From Miscanthus floridulus (taxonomy: Eukaryota > Streptophyta > Magnoliopsida > Poales > Poaceae), in assembly GCF_019320115.1 (NCBI RefSeq), contig NC_089587.1, positions 86,430,506 through 86,494,505 of the forward strand: a stretch of 64,000 nt of DNA, read 5' to 3'. Below the pieces are notes generated by a model. That model worked only from the letters and a program-made list of their open reading frames with translations. It ran no database searches and was not told where the DNA came from. The position numbers and the translations under genes were made by a program. Of the stretch, positions 33,830-45,281 are shown one piece after another (the stretch's first letter is position 1; each line of letters begins with the position of its first letter).

Positions 33830-36661
33830 TTATCTGCTCACCTTGTCTCTTTCGCCTTCTCCTCTCGGAGTTGTTTGGTGTCTTGGCATAGCTGGCCGAG
33901 CTCTACATCTTGCTCTACAAGCACAACAGTCATCACCAAAAATATAGCTATTCAACTATACAAAGCATATTTGTCATTACGCCATACTTGCTTTCTGCTC
34001 GGATATGCTTTTGAGCTACTCGGACTTCTTTTCTAGTTGCGTGGAAGCACTCGCCAGCTGCTCAGACTTGCCTCATAGCTGCTCAAACGTAGCCGCCAGC
34101 TGCTTGGATAGGATGCCTTTCTAGTACTCTAGGTCCCGCACGTTGGACTCAGCAAGGTCTTGCTCGCGCTGGGCCCTCTGGATGTTTCTCTCCATAAGGA
34201 TCATTGCCTGCTTGAGTTTTTCATTCTCGTTAGCGAGGGGCTCCATCCTTTTGATTAGCTAGTGTCGCTGCTCGGTAGTACGAGTTATCCCCTACAAGTG
34301 CACAATGACAATGATGAACTCTAATCTCCAATGTCAAAGAGGAACACTCTAGATGCAGTACCGACCTTGATTTGTTTCATCATTCTGGCAAGGGTGGACT
34401 TCAGTCTCCTCATCTCCCTAGTGGTGTCCTACTCCTCGACAACCACCACTTCATCACCGTGCTTGCGGTGGATTCGGACAGATTGGGGTTGAGGTTCATC
34501 ACGCTCGATCTCTTCCACCTCGTCCTCCTCTGCCATAGCTAGAGGCACCACCTGGGGGCTCAATGGCTGGATAGCATGTCCGACCATGCCCTCTAATGCC
34601 TCAGACAACGTTGTCTGCTCCTCCAACACCGCAGGCTTCTCCGCTCCAAATGCTGGCCTGGCATCGGTGGCTTCAGCCTTTGTTCCAACAGACCCAATGG
34701 CATCCATCGTCACCTCAGGCACCGTCATTGACTCATCCGCTGTCGATGCCAACTTCTCACCACCATCAAGTTCACTAGTAGCGGCGTTAACTCCTTTCCA
34801 GACCGTTGAGCACCCAGAGACTCTGGGATGGGGTCTACCAGCACCTCCTCCACCCTAGGGCCAGCCTTCGGCTGCTTGTTAGTCTAGATGAGTGGGGCAT
34901 AGTCCTCCATACGCCTCGCTCTGCATCATATCAGCTCATCAAATCGCTGAAAAAGGATAAGGAAATGACAACCAAATAACTCCAAGACAAGGGTACTTAC
35001 GCAGCGGTTTTTTGATAGATTTTTTTTGAACCGGTGTTGCCTACCCGAGCCCCTAGCCATGGCTGTGGGGTCAACGCCTGCCTCTTGGGGTGGAGGTCCC
35101 ATGGTCTCTATTGTTGGCCTCTCCTCTGCCCACCGTTCTAGGGCTCCCCTCGCCTGCTGCTCGAGGACTTCCTTCGCCCGCCGCTCTGGGGCTCCCCTTA
35201 CCTGCTGCTCAGGGACTCCCATCGCCTATTGTTTGGGGACTCCCATTGCCCACTGCTCAAAAACTCCCCTCGCTTGCTTGTCGGGGACTTCTTCGCTTCT
35301 CATCGATCGTACCTCCATGTGTGTGTTGTGTGGAGGCGCCCTCGTGCTTGGTGGTGGAGCAACTAGGACTTCGTCGTCATCCGATCCCTTGGACATCACG
35401 GTACTTCATGTCCGAGTGGTCTGGTCACCACCAAGCGAGATGCTGGTCAGTTTGAGGGGAGCGACACCTATCGTCTTTCTCTTCTTTTGGTCCGGTTCAT
35501 CTGCCGCTGCCCTTTTCCCTAGATTTTCTTTGACACCGGGGATGGTCTCCGATGAGATGCTGATGGTTTCCTCCTCAGGTTGCATCGGTGGCCGGGCATC
35601 TACCGCCTATGGCCAATCACCCCTCGGCATGCCCAAGAAGTATACCGCTCTTTCCTACGAATAGATCTTTGCATAAGTGAATTAGTCTACTGCTCGACGA
35701 TGACATATGATAAAAAGCATTAGGAACAAACAACTGAGATATTTACCTGAGGAGGCAGATTCTTGCAGTTAAAGGGCCTCGTATACCCTGACATGTTGAA
35801 TGAGTTAAATGGAGCGAATAGCTCTATAGCCCGCTCTTGCATAACGTCCCTCGACAACATCTCCGACCTCTCTCGGGTACCATCGGTCTCCCCCTTGAAG
35901 TTAAAGGTGGGGTGGGCCCTCTCCTTGTAGGGCTGGACACGATGCACTATGAAGCTCGCTGCCACCAGTCCACCATTGGTATTCACGCCCTTTATTAAGC
36001 CAAGGAGCTCCCTCACTTGCTCCATATTAGCGCTGCTTGTCATCTCTGACCAGCTCTTCTAGCTCTCCAGGATGTGTTTGGCATCGCAGTGGATGGCCGG
36101 GTGGATCTGCTTTATATAGAACCACCTGATGTTCCACCCCTTCATCGATGTGTTTAGTGGCACAGTAAGGTGCCCACCCGCCATTCCATTGTGCAGCTAA
36201 AGATACACTCCACCGACCACCTTGGAACCACCGCCGCCTCTCTTCTTTAGCCAGAACAGGTGGTGGAAGAGGTTGAAGTGGGGATGGACTCTGAGATACG
36301 CCTCACAGAAATGGATGAAGATAGATATGTTCAATATTGTGTTTGGGTGGAGGTTGAACAGACTGACTCTCCAGAATTCCAACAAATACCTCAAGAATGG
36401 GTGAACAAGAAATCCCAACCCATGCCAAAAATAATCTTCAAACACTATAGCTTTGTCGGTATGAGGCATAGGGAAGGGCTCACAGAGGGCCGATCACCAT
36501 CCGGCGGTGACGCAGTTAGGCAGAACGCCTGCCTCTACCAATCTATTGAGCTCTGCGTCTCCCATTCACGACGGCACCCACTCTTCATCACGTCGGGCTT
36601 CGGCGCTTGCCTTCTTAGGGCTCATCTTCTTTGGTTTCGTAGCTCTCTTCTTTGGTGCCAT
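33830..36661 (-). pseudogene. antisense ORF of gypsy 2 (Transposase_28-type)
   Basis: A minus-strand frame starts at 36661 (MAPKKRATKPKKMSPKKASA). It continues through GDAELNRLVEAGVLPNCVTA, HTDKAIVFEDYFWHGLGFLV, FWRVSLFNLHPNTILNISIF, RVHPHFNLFHHLFWLK and FIVHRVQPYKERAHPTFNF to NSFNMSGYTRPFNCKNLPPQ near 35750. A Glu/Val/Pro-rich stretch and coiled coil follow towards 33900. This matches the domain annotated in grasses as putative gypsy-type transposon (Transposase_28), encoded antisense between pol and the 3' LTR. TGA and TAG codons interrupt it. Its biochemical role is unknown. Confidence 0.78.
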
Positions 36662-37084
36662 CCCTCAGATCTGGTTAGGTTTTGGTAGCGAAAGCAAGTA
36701 TGGATGTGAATCTAGAAATGTGAGGGCTATGGAGGAAGATGAAGTGGCAGAAGTGGGAGCACGGGGTGTGGCAGCGTAGTTATAAAGCACTCCCCCACCT
36801 TTTTGCATTCGAGGGTTTTTAGGAAACCGTTCCCGCAATTTGCGCTTCTCCGAATTCTCCGCAACTGAAGGTGGGCCGTTACCTAGGCCTTCGCGCAACA
36901 ACGGCCCGTATTGTCGATTTATCTTCATAATTTGTTATGGCTCACCGAATATTTGCCGACATCTCCACCAACTGTTATGGCTCAGTAATTACTACTATAC
37001 AGTCATTACTCTAATGTTTTCTCCGTGATTCTATTTTCTCCAAGTTGACTATTGTTTCTGACCCTAGCACCACGTGACCATGTC

Positions 37085-37677
37085 ACCTACTGTTAGGCTC
37101 GGGGACTAAGTGGGCACACTTCACCTTGTGGTGAATGTGTTTTTTCTCATTTTGGGGCAACGCCCAAGGGCTGGCTGCCTGCTCGGCTGGTCTTCTACTT
37201 TTCTTCTACTTTGGACCCTAGCACCACATGACTACGTCATCTACTATCAGTCTCGGGGACTAAGTGGGCACACTTCACCTTGCGGTGAATATGTTTGCTT
37301 TATTCTGGAAGACTCCACGCCTCTTGAAGCTGAAGAAGACTATCTCCTTTTCTCATGGTTGGACTCTAAGTGGGCACACTTGGTCCACTATGAAGAAATT
37401 TTCAATTCTAAACTTGAGCTCCTTACACCCTTATGGCAAGCCATACTTGGGTTATACTGTTTGGCAATGGTTTGCGCTGCTCAACGACAGGTCACGCTGC
37501 TCGGCAATGGTTGGCGCTGCTCGATGATGGATCACGCTGCTCAACAACTGCTCACAACTGCTTAGCAACTCATCATGGTGGTCGGACCATGAGTTTGATT
37601 GTTTGGCTTTGTTCGCACCTGCTCGGACAAGCTCAAGACGGCATTGCACAATGGGTACAAGGCACTTGGGGACTAGC
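37085..37677 (+). repeat. gypsy 2 pre-LTR repeats and polypurine region
   Basis: The phrase CTCGGGGACTAAGTGGGCAC occurs near 37090 and 37253, with a shorter copy near 37361. CGCTGCTC(A/G)(A/G)CAA-type units repeat at 37475-37560. The last purine-rich stretch before the LTR is CTTGGGGACTAGC at 37665-37677. Confidence 0.6.
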
Positions 37678-37744
37678 TATGGGGGGTATGACCCCAGATA
37701 CCCACGGCAGACCACATGAGCTATGCCCCCAGGGGCGGCCCAGC
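37678..37744 (+). repeat. 3' LTR of gypsy 2, first part
   Basis: It matches positions 30609-30675 of the 5' LTR. The last five bases, CCAGC (37740-37744), are the left target duplication of copia B. Confidence 0.88.
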
Positions 37745-39688
37745 TGAAAGGTCCTAATGGCTAGAGGGGGGTGAATAGCCTAATAAAAATCTATAACAAC
37801 ACTTAACAAACCGGTTAGACAATTATGAGGTGAAGCAAGTGTTGCGCTAGCCTATTTAAAAATGCAAGCCACCTACCACAATTCTAATTTTTGTAGTTTT
37901 TAATCACATAATGACTATGGCACTACACTAAGTTAGTGTGTTCTCAAATGCTAACTAAAGAGCCACACTAACCAAACTAACAAGCTCTCATAACTAGCTA
38001 CACTAAAGAGCTTGATAACTAGTTTGCAGTAATGTAAAGAGAGAGTAAGATAGTTATACCGCTGTGTCGAGGAGTGAACCAAACAATCACAAGAATGAGT
38101 ACCGATGAAGACCAATCACCTCGGACTCAAAGAATGACACAATGATTTTTTATCAAGGTTCACTTGCTTGCCAGCAAGCTAGTCCTCATTGTGGCGATTC
38201 ACTCACTTGGAGGTTCACGCGCTAATTGGCATCACACACCAAATTTTCAATAGGGTGCCGCACAACAGACACAAGATGATGATCACATAAGCCACGAGCA
38301 ATTTACTAGAGTACCTTTTGGCTCTCTGCCGGGAAAAGGTCAAGAACCCCTCACAATCACCACGATCGGAGCCGAAGACAATCACCAACCTCCGCTCGAT
38401 GATCCTCACTGTTCCAAGCCATCTAGGTGGCGGCAACCATCAAGAGTAACAAGCAAATCCCATAGCAAAACATGAACACCAAGTGCCTCTAGATTCAAAG
38501 ACTTAAGCAATGCACTTGGATTCTCTCCCAATCTCACACAGATGATGAATCAATGATGGAGATGAGTGGGAGGGCTTTAGCTAAGCTCACAAGGTTGTTA
38601 TGTCAATGCAAATGGCCAAGAGAGTGAGCTTGAGCCAGCCATGGGGCATAAATAGAAGCCCCCACGAAATAGAGCTATTGTACCCCTTCACTAGGCATTG
38701 CTCGGGGTGACCAGATGCTCTAATCAGATCGACCAGACATAGGACCCTAGTGTCTGGTCGCTCGATGCTTGCCACGTGTCATTGGCTTCAAACGCTGTTT
38801 ATCAGATCTCAATGATCAAGTGTTGACTGTATGCTCTGCACAAACTAACCGAACGCTCCAGCACCAATGTCTGGTTGTTTCTAGTAAGGTACCAACTGTG
38901 ACTGGACACGTCAGTTGGATCACGATCGGACGTAGGACCTCAGCGTCTGGTCGTTTCCAGTAAGTTCCATGCATGAGAGGACACGTCCGATCAAGCCCGA
39001 CCGGATGCAACCAGCGTCTGGTCACACACTGCCTCTCAGTGTGCTACCATGTCAGTGCAACCAGACATAGCCATCTAGCGTCCGGTCACATTAACGCCAG
39101 TGTCCGGTTGAAGACCGATGCTGCGTGTCTTCAGCAGCAACTGACCGGATGCGCTGGTCCATCCAAGACTAGTGTCCATTCACTACGTGACCAGCGTGAC
39201 TAACCCCTTTTCAACTCTATTTTCTTCACCCTTGCTCAAATGTGCCAACCACCAAGTGTATCACCTTGTGCACATGTGTTAGCATATTTTCACAAACATT
39301 TTCAAGGGTGTTAGCATTCTACTAGATCCTAAATGCATATGCAATGAGTTAGAGCATCTAATGGCACTTTGATAACCGCATTTCGATACGAGTTTCACTC
39401 CTCTTAATAGTATGGCTATCAATCCTAAATGTGACCACACTCGCTAAGTGTCTTGATCACAAAAATAAAATGGCTCCTATCATTTATACCTTTGCCTTAA
39501 GCCTTTTATTTTTCTCTTTCTTCTTTTCAAGTCCAAGCACCCGATCATCACCATGGCATTATCACTGTCATGTCATGATCTTCATTTGCTTCACCACTTG
39601 GAGTGTGCTACCTATCTCATGATCACTTGATAAACTAGGTTAGCACTTAGGGTTTCATCAATTCACCAAAACCAAACTAGAGCTTTCA
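37745..39688 (-). repeat. 3' LTR of copia B (1944 bp)
   Basis: Plus-strand ends are TGAAAGG and GCTTTCA. It is visibly very similar to 45282-47227, with scattered substitutions, many of them C/T or G/A. It carries GACCGGA/TCCGGTC-type motifs between 38700 and 39180. Confidence 0.93.
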
Positions 39689-39702
39689 ATCTCCCCCTTT
39701 TT
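39689..39702 (-). promoter_or_regulatory. polypurine tract of copia B
   Basis: The minus strand reads AAAAAGGGGGAGAT immediately before the 3' LTR, the plus-strand primer site. Confidence 0.8.
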
Positions 39703-40790
39703 GGTAACTGATGACAACCCTTTCACAAAGATATGAATTGAAATTCAATTGAATCTATATTGCTTGTCCAAGCATATTTTACTATGTGTGAAAGGATATG
39801 GACAAGTTTCATGAACCCCAAATGGTAGCAATTGATCCCCCTACATATGTGCTAAGAATTTGGATTATAGCTTGCACATATGCTTAAATAGGAAGTATAG
39901 GAGACAATGTGTACCAAATAATGCTAAGATATAAAAGATGGACCTTTGAAGCATGATACCAATCGGAGTGCACCAATATACCATCCTTAGCACCATGGTT
40001 AGTTCTATACCACTTGGAAATGAAATTACTATATAACCTATGCATGCTAGTTTTTTCATTTCATCATCCAAACCTACAACTAGCATACACCATACAAGCA
40101 TGGATATTGAAATTTAAAACTTGTGCCATGCAAGCAAACATATGAAATGCACATTCAAATGCACCATACAAGTTCATAAGCTTGCTCCCCTACTTGTGCG
40201 CTTAAAATTCTAATTGATCCCCTTCCTTTGTCATATCTCTCCCCTATGTCAAATTCTCCTTTGTTGTCTTTTCACTATCTTTGTACACTATTTCTCCCCA
40301 TGTACTAATATTACTAATATCTTTGTTTTTCTCCCCCTTTGTCATCAATGACCACAAAGGCTTAGATTATAGATAGGTTAGGATTATCAATGTCAAGCAA
40401 TGGGGTGAGGATCATTTTTCTAAATTTGGTTTAATATAGATCATTTGCCAAAGATACTTAACTCGGTTTGATCTAAGGACAAGCTTCTTCACACCTCCAA
40501 ATAAGGGTTGTCTTGTACCATATTGAGTTAAACACTTAGAGCTCATTTTTGGATAAAACACTAGATTTACAAGCCCACAAACATGTCATAAGCTACCACT
40601 AGATCAAAGTAAGCATAGAAGCAATAGTGGTACCATACAATCATCAAATTCATTTGATTTTCATGAGTGAGCCTATTAAAAGTGAAAGATGTCTAGATGC
40701 ACTAAACATGTCCTTAGCAAGGATGTATGCCATGCCAATCAACTTTTACCTTGGATTGCTCGAAGGAGAGGCATGTCATATAAGTGGGGG
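39703..40790 (-). other. copia B non-coding tail between RNase H and polypurine tract
   Basis: About 1.1 kb without coding signal. CTCCCC motifs recur on the plus strand (40230-40340). SIRE-type elements often have an env-like frame here; none is recognisable. Confidence 0.6.
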
Positions 40791-40794
40791 TGCA

Positions 40795-41372
40795 TCAACA
40801 CATATTTGAGAAATCCAATATGTTCAACCCATTTCTTAGCTTGCAAAACCTTTTTTCATCCAATGGCTTGGTGAATATATCAGCAAGTTGATCTTTGGTG
40901 CCTACACTTTCAATGCAAATGTCCCCTTTTTGTTGGTGATCCCTTATGAAATGGTGGCGGACATCAATATCCTTTATTCTTGCATGTTGAACCAGATTGT
41001 TGGTCAACTTGATTGCACTCTCATTGTCACGTAGCAATGGCACTTTCTCGAACTGGATTCCAAAATCACTCAAAGTGGCCTTCATACAAAGTATTTGTGC
41101 ACAACTATCGGTGGATATATATTTGGCTTTAGCGGTTGATAATGCAACACTATTTTACTTCTTTGATGACCATAAAACAAGTGATCTTCCCACCAATTGA
41201 CATGTGCCTGAGGTGCTCTTTCTTTCAACCTTGCATCCCGCATAATCCGAGTCGGAGTAACCAACTAGCTCAAACTTTGCTCCTTTGGGATACCATAAAC
41301 CAACATTTTGTGTATGATTCAAGTACCTCAATATTCTCTTGGTAGCCTTCAAATGACTTTCTCTTGGTGAGG
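40795..41372 (-). pseudogene. copia B RNase H
   Basis: LKATKRILRYLNHTQNVGLW and YSDSDYAGCKVERKSTSGTC lie before a TAG near 41153. After it come VALSTAKAKYISTDSCAQIL, LRDNESAIKLTNN, HARIKDIDVRHHFIRDH and the end KRFCKLRNGLNILDFSNMC. The GYSDSDYAG and DNESAI blocks carry the catalytic acids. Confidence 0.88.
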
Positions 41373-41373
41373 C

Positions 41374-42774
41374 TTAAAATCTTGCACATATGCATACACT
41401 AAATATGACATCCGGCCTTGATGTGGTTACATAGAGTAGGCTTTCAATCATAGACCGATACAACTTTTGATCCACCATATTTCCACTTGTATCACTATCC
41501 AAGTTGCCATTTGTTCCCATTGGTGTGCTAATGGTTTTGCTATCACTCATGTTGAACTTCTTGATCATGTCCTTGATATACTTGCCTTGACTCACAAATG
41601 TACCATTCTTCAATTGCTTGATTTGAAGACAAAGGAAGTAACTCAACTCTTCAATCATGGACATCTCAAACTCATTAGCCATCATCTTTCCAAACTCATC
41701 ACAAAAATCTTGATTGGTTGATCCAAATATGATGTCATCAACATAGATTTGCAATACAAACAAATCTTTTCTAATCTTCTTGATGAAAAGAGTGGTGTCA
41801 ACCTTGCCCATTATGAACCCTTTAGAGAGTAGGAAGTCCCTTAATCTCTCATACCATGCTCTAGGTGCTTGCTTCAAGCCATACAATGCCTTCCTCAACT
41901 TGTATACATGGTCAGGCTTCTTGTCATCTTCAAATCTGGGGGGTTGCTCAACATACACTTCTTCATTGATATAACCATTGAGAAAAGCACTCTTAACATC
42001 CATTTGATAGAGCTTGATCTTGTGGGCACAAGCATAGGCTAGCAAGATTCTAATTGCTTCCAATCTAGCAACCAGGGCATATGTTTCTCCAAAGTCAAGA
42101 CCTTCAATTTGTGTATTGCCTTGTGCTACCAATCTTGCTTTGTTCCTTACTACTATCCCATCTTGATTTGGCTTGTTTCTAAAGACCCATTTGGTTCCAA
42201 TCATTTTTTGTCCCTTTGGTCTCTCTACTAATTCCCATACTTGATTTCTTATGAAGTTATTCAACTCTTCATACATAGCATTCACCCAATCAACATCCTT
42301 CAATGCTTCATCTATCTTCTTTGGTTCAATGGATGACACAAATGAGATGTGCTCACAAAATGAAGCCAATCTTGATCTAGTTTGCTCATCTCTTGAAATA
42401 TCACCAATGATAGTGTCCAATGGATGATCCCTTGCAACATTGGTTGGTTGAAGGATTGGAACTTGATTGCTTACACTTGCTTGATCATTGGGTTGAGATG
42501 ATGTTCTAGCCACTTGATCTTGTTCATTAGCATGAGAGCCACTTGCACTAGCTTGATTTGCATCATCTTGCACATTTGAGTTGGAGAGCACTTGCACTTG
42601 ATCATCTTCATCATCATTCACTTGGCTAGGCCTCAATTCACCAACATCCATGTTCTTCATGGCATTTGAAAGTTGAATGCCTCTAACATCTTCCAAGTTC
42701 TCATTCTCTACTTGTGAACCCTTGGTTTCATCAAATTCAACATCATGAACTTCCTCAAGAGTACGACTATCCAA
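41374..42774 (-). CDS. copia B reverse transcriptase (466-codon open frame)
   Basis: An uninterrupted frame covers the acidic linker and the whole RVT_2 domain: WVFRNKPNQDGIVVRNKARL, VAQGNTQIEGLDFGETYALV, YQMDVKSAFLNGYINEEVYV, LRKALYGLKQAPRAWYERL and the catalytic box LQIYVDDIIFGS. It ends after SLLYVTTSRPDVIFSVCICA at a stop that relatives lack. Upstream the same frame continues into integrase through several stops, so the ATG at 42774 is only the first Met after a stop, not a natural start. Confidence 0.88.
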   Translation of the reverse strand: MDSRTLEEVHDVEFDETKGSQVENENLEDVRGIQLSNAMKNMDVGELRPSQVNDDEDDQVQVLSNSNVQDDANQASASGSHANEQDQVARTSSQPNDQASVSNQVPILQPTNVARDHPLDTIIGDISRDEQTRSRLASFCEHISFVSSIEPKKIDEALKDVDWVNAMYEELNNFIRNQVWELVERPKGQKMIGTKWVFRNKPNQDGIVVRNKARLVAQGNTQIEGLDFGETYALVARLEAIRILLAYACAHKIKLYQMDVKSAFLNGYINEEVYVEQPPRFEDDKKPDHVYKLRKALYGLKQAPRAWYERLRDFLLSKGFIMGKVDTTLFIKKIRKDLFVLQIYVDDIIFGSTNQDFCDEFGKMMANEFEMSMIEELSYFLCLQIKQLKNGTFVSQGKYIKDMIKKFNMSDSKTISTPMGTNGNLDSDTSGNMVDQKLYRSMIESLLYVTTSRPDVIFSVCICARF

Positions 42775-44012
42775 ATTCCAAACTCTATATGCTTTGCTAG
42801 TGATTGAGTATCCAAGTAAGAATCAATCATCACATTTCTTGTCAAACTTGTCCAATCTAGTGCCTTTCTTCAAGATATAGCATTTGCAACCAAAGACCTA
42901 AAACTATGCAATATTGGGCTTTCTACCATTCAAGAGCTCATATGGTGTCTTCTCTTTCAATGGGTGACAATAGAGGCGGTTGCTACAATAGCAAGTCGTG
43001 TTGATAGCTTCGGCCTAAAAGGATTGACTCACATTGTACTCACTAAGCATAGACCTTGCCATATCAATGAGTATTCTATTCTTCTTCTCAACAAGGCCAT
43101 TTGATTGTGGAGTGTATTTTGCCGAGAATTGATGTCTAATTCCAAATTCATCACACAACTCATCAATTCTAGTATTCTTGAACTCACTACCATTGTCACT
43201 TCTCACTCTCTTGATGGTTGTTTCAAACTCATTATGAATGCTCTTGACAAATGATTTGAATGTTGTAAACACATCACTTTTATCCTCTAGAAAGAATACC
43301 CATGTATATCTAGTGTAATCATCCACTATCATAAAGCCATATTTGTTACCACCAATGCTAGTGTATTAAGTTAGCCCAAACAAGTCCATGTGCAATAACT
43401 CAAATGCTTTGCTAGTGCTCATCATGCTTTTCTTAGGATGGGTGTTTCCAACTTGTTTGCCGGCTTGACAAGAGCTACAAAGGTTATCCTTTTCAAACAC
43501 AACATCTTTCAAGCCTCTAACCAAGTCATGCTTAACCAATCTATTCAATTGTTTCATTCCAACATGACCAAGCCTTCTATGCCATAACCAACCCATACTA
43601 GACTAAGTGAACAAGCATGTAGATAATCTAGCTTCACTAGCATTGAAATCAACTAAGTATAGATTCTCATATCTAAAGCCTTTGAAGATCAAATTAGAGC
43701 CATCTACACTTATGATCTCTACATCATCTACCCCAAATATGCATTTGAATTCAAGATCACACAATTGAGCCACGGATAGCAAATTAAAGTTCAAGCTCTC
43801 TACTAGCAACACATTGGAAATGCTCATGTCATTGGATATTGCAATCTTACCAAGCCCCTTGACCTTGCCTTTGCCATTATCACCAAATGTGATACTATCA
43901 TAACCATCATTGCCATTGGTATTGATTGAGTTGAACATTCTTGCATCACCAGTCATGTGTTGAGTGCACCCACTATCAAGAACCCAATGCGTTCCTCTGG
44001 CTTTGTAATTGA
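42775..44012 (-). pseudogene. copia B protease, GAG-pre-integrase and integrase
   Basis: The protease site reads HWVLDSGCTQHMTGD near 43980-43945. The pre-integrase and zinc parts read LWHRRLGHVGMKQLNRLV and CSSCQAGKQ (43590-43450). The integrase triad lies in LHMDLFG, RSDNGSEF and NGLVEKKN. The triad appears intact. Stops separate the pieces near 44014, 43603, 43366, 43013 and 42900; most are TAG or TGA where relatives have Gln or Trp. Confidence 0.88.
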
Positions 44013-44013
44013 C

Positions 44014-45224
44014 CTACCAAAGAAGATCAATTTTTTTAGGTACCCAAACTTGCTTGGGTCCTTGAAGGTTAGTGACCAAGCCCTTTGGCACCCAAATGGC
44101 TTTCTTCTTTGAGCCCATCCATGATTTACCAATAAACTTAGCCTTTACACCATTTGCACCCTTGGTAAGCATATAGAAAGAATCAAGCTTAATGGAGGAT
44201 ACATTAGCATTTTTGCTCTCGTTGGTGCATTCATGCTCTTTATGACCAACTTGCTTGCAACTAGTGCAAAATCGACCATTGTTCTTCACAAAACTAGTCT
44301 TGTGAGGAGCAAAGGCTGCCTTGCCTTTCTTGAGGGTATAGCCTAATCCATCTTTGTAGAGAGAAGCTCTTTGGCTACCCAAGCACATAAGCAAGCGGTC
44401 CTCACCACCATAGGCCTTAGCCAAGGTGTGAGTGAGCTTATTGACCTCTTTCTTGAGGTTCTCATTCTCAACCATTTGTGAGGTATCACAAGTGAAACCA
44501 TCACTACTAGATGAGGTGGGAGTGGAAATACAACAAGAAGGGTTAGTGGGAGCAACAATGATAGGCATAGATAATGATTCATCAATTATATCACAAGTTA
44601 AGCCTACATTGCAAGTCTCAACATGCTTCTTTTTATTTTGTTCATTAAGCAAAGAGGAATGAGCTTTTTCAAGCTTCTTGTGAGCCTTGCCAAGCCACTC
44701 CTCACTAAAATAGTGACCAATGTGCCAAATCTTGAAGGTAAGCATCTCAAGAACTTGTGGGAGAAGTCCTTGTCCTTTACCTCTTCTCCAAGTGCTTTGA
44801 GATTATTGACAAGAACTTGAAGCCTATGAAACATTTTTGGCACACTCTCATCATCCTTCATCTTCAAGCTTGCCAACTTCTTTTTGAGAATGTATACCTT
44901 TGCACCCTTCATGGCTTGAGTGCCCTCAAATGATTCCTCCAATTTCTTCCATGCCTCATGAGCTCTCTCAATATTCTTGATTTGCTCAAATGTTCTTTCA
45001 TCCAAAGTATCATAGATGGCACTAAGAGCAATGCCATTATTTTGGAGTAGCATCTCTTCGACGGTGGTGGGAGCCTCTTCATCCTCAATCTCAATCTTGG
45101 TCTCCACCACATTTCAAACCTTCCTATTGATTGACTTGATATATGTTGTCATCTTAGCCTTCCAATAGGGATAGTTGGAGCCATCAAATTGGGGTGGCTT
45201 CTTTGTGTTGTTGATTTGAGCCAT
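44014..45224 (-). pseudogene. copia B gag with internal deletion
   Basis: The start at 45224 gives MAQINNTKKPPQFDGSNYPY, then a TGA where Trp is expected (KV-NVVETK). The UBN2 region follows (RAHEAWKKLEESFEGTQAMK, LASLKMKDDESVPKMFHRLQ). Around 44745 the frame shifts from FLRCLPSRFGTLVT to EEWLGKAHKKLEKAHSSLL, where relatives have a longer segment, so a deletion is likely. The knuckle CTSCKQVGHKEHEC and the tail KKAIWVPKGLVTNLQGPKQV are intact. A TAG after LLW (44014) separates it from protease in the same frame. Confidence 0.87.
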
Positions 45225-45267
45225 TTCTACACCGAAGGTTGTTAAGACTCAAATCATGGTGACCTCA

Positions 45268-45279
45268 GCTCTGATACCA
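45268..45279 (-). promoter_or_regulatory. primer-binding site (tRNA-iMet) of copia B
   Basis: The minus strand reads TGGTATCAGAGC a few bases inside the 5' LTR. Confidence 0.9.
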
Positions 45280-45281
45280 CT

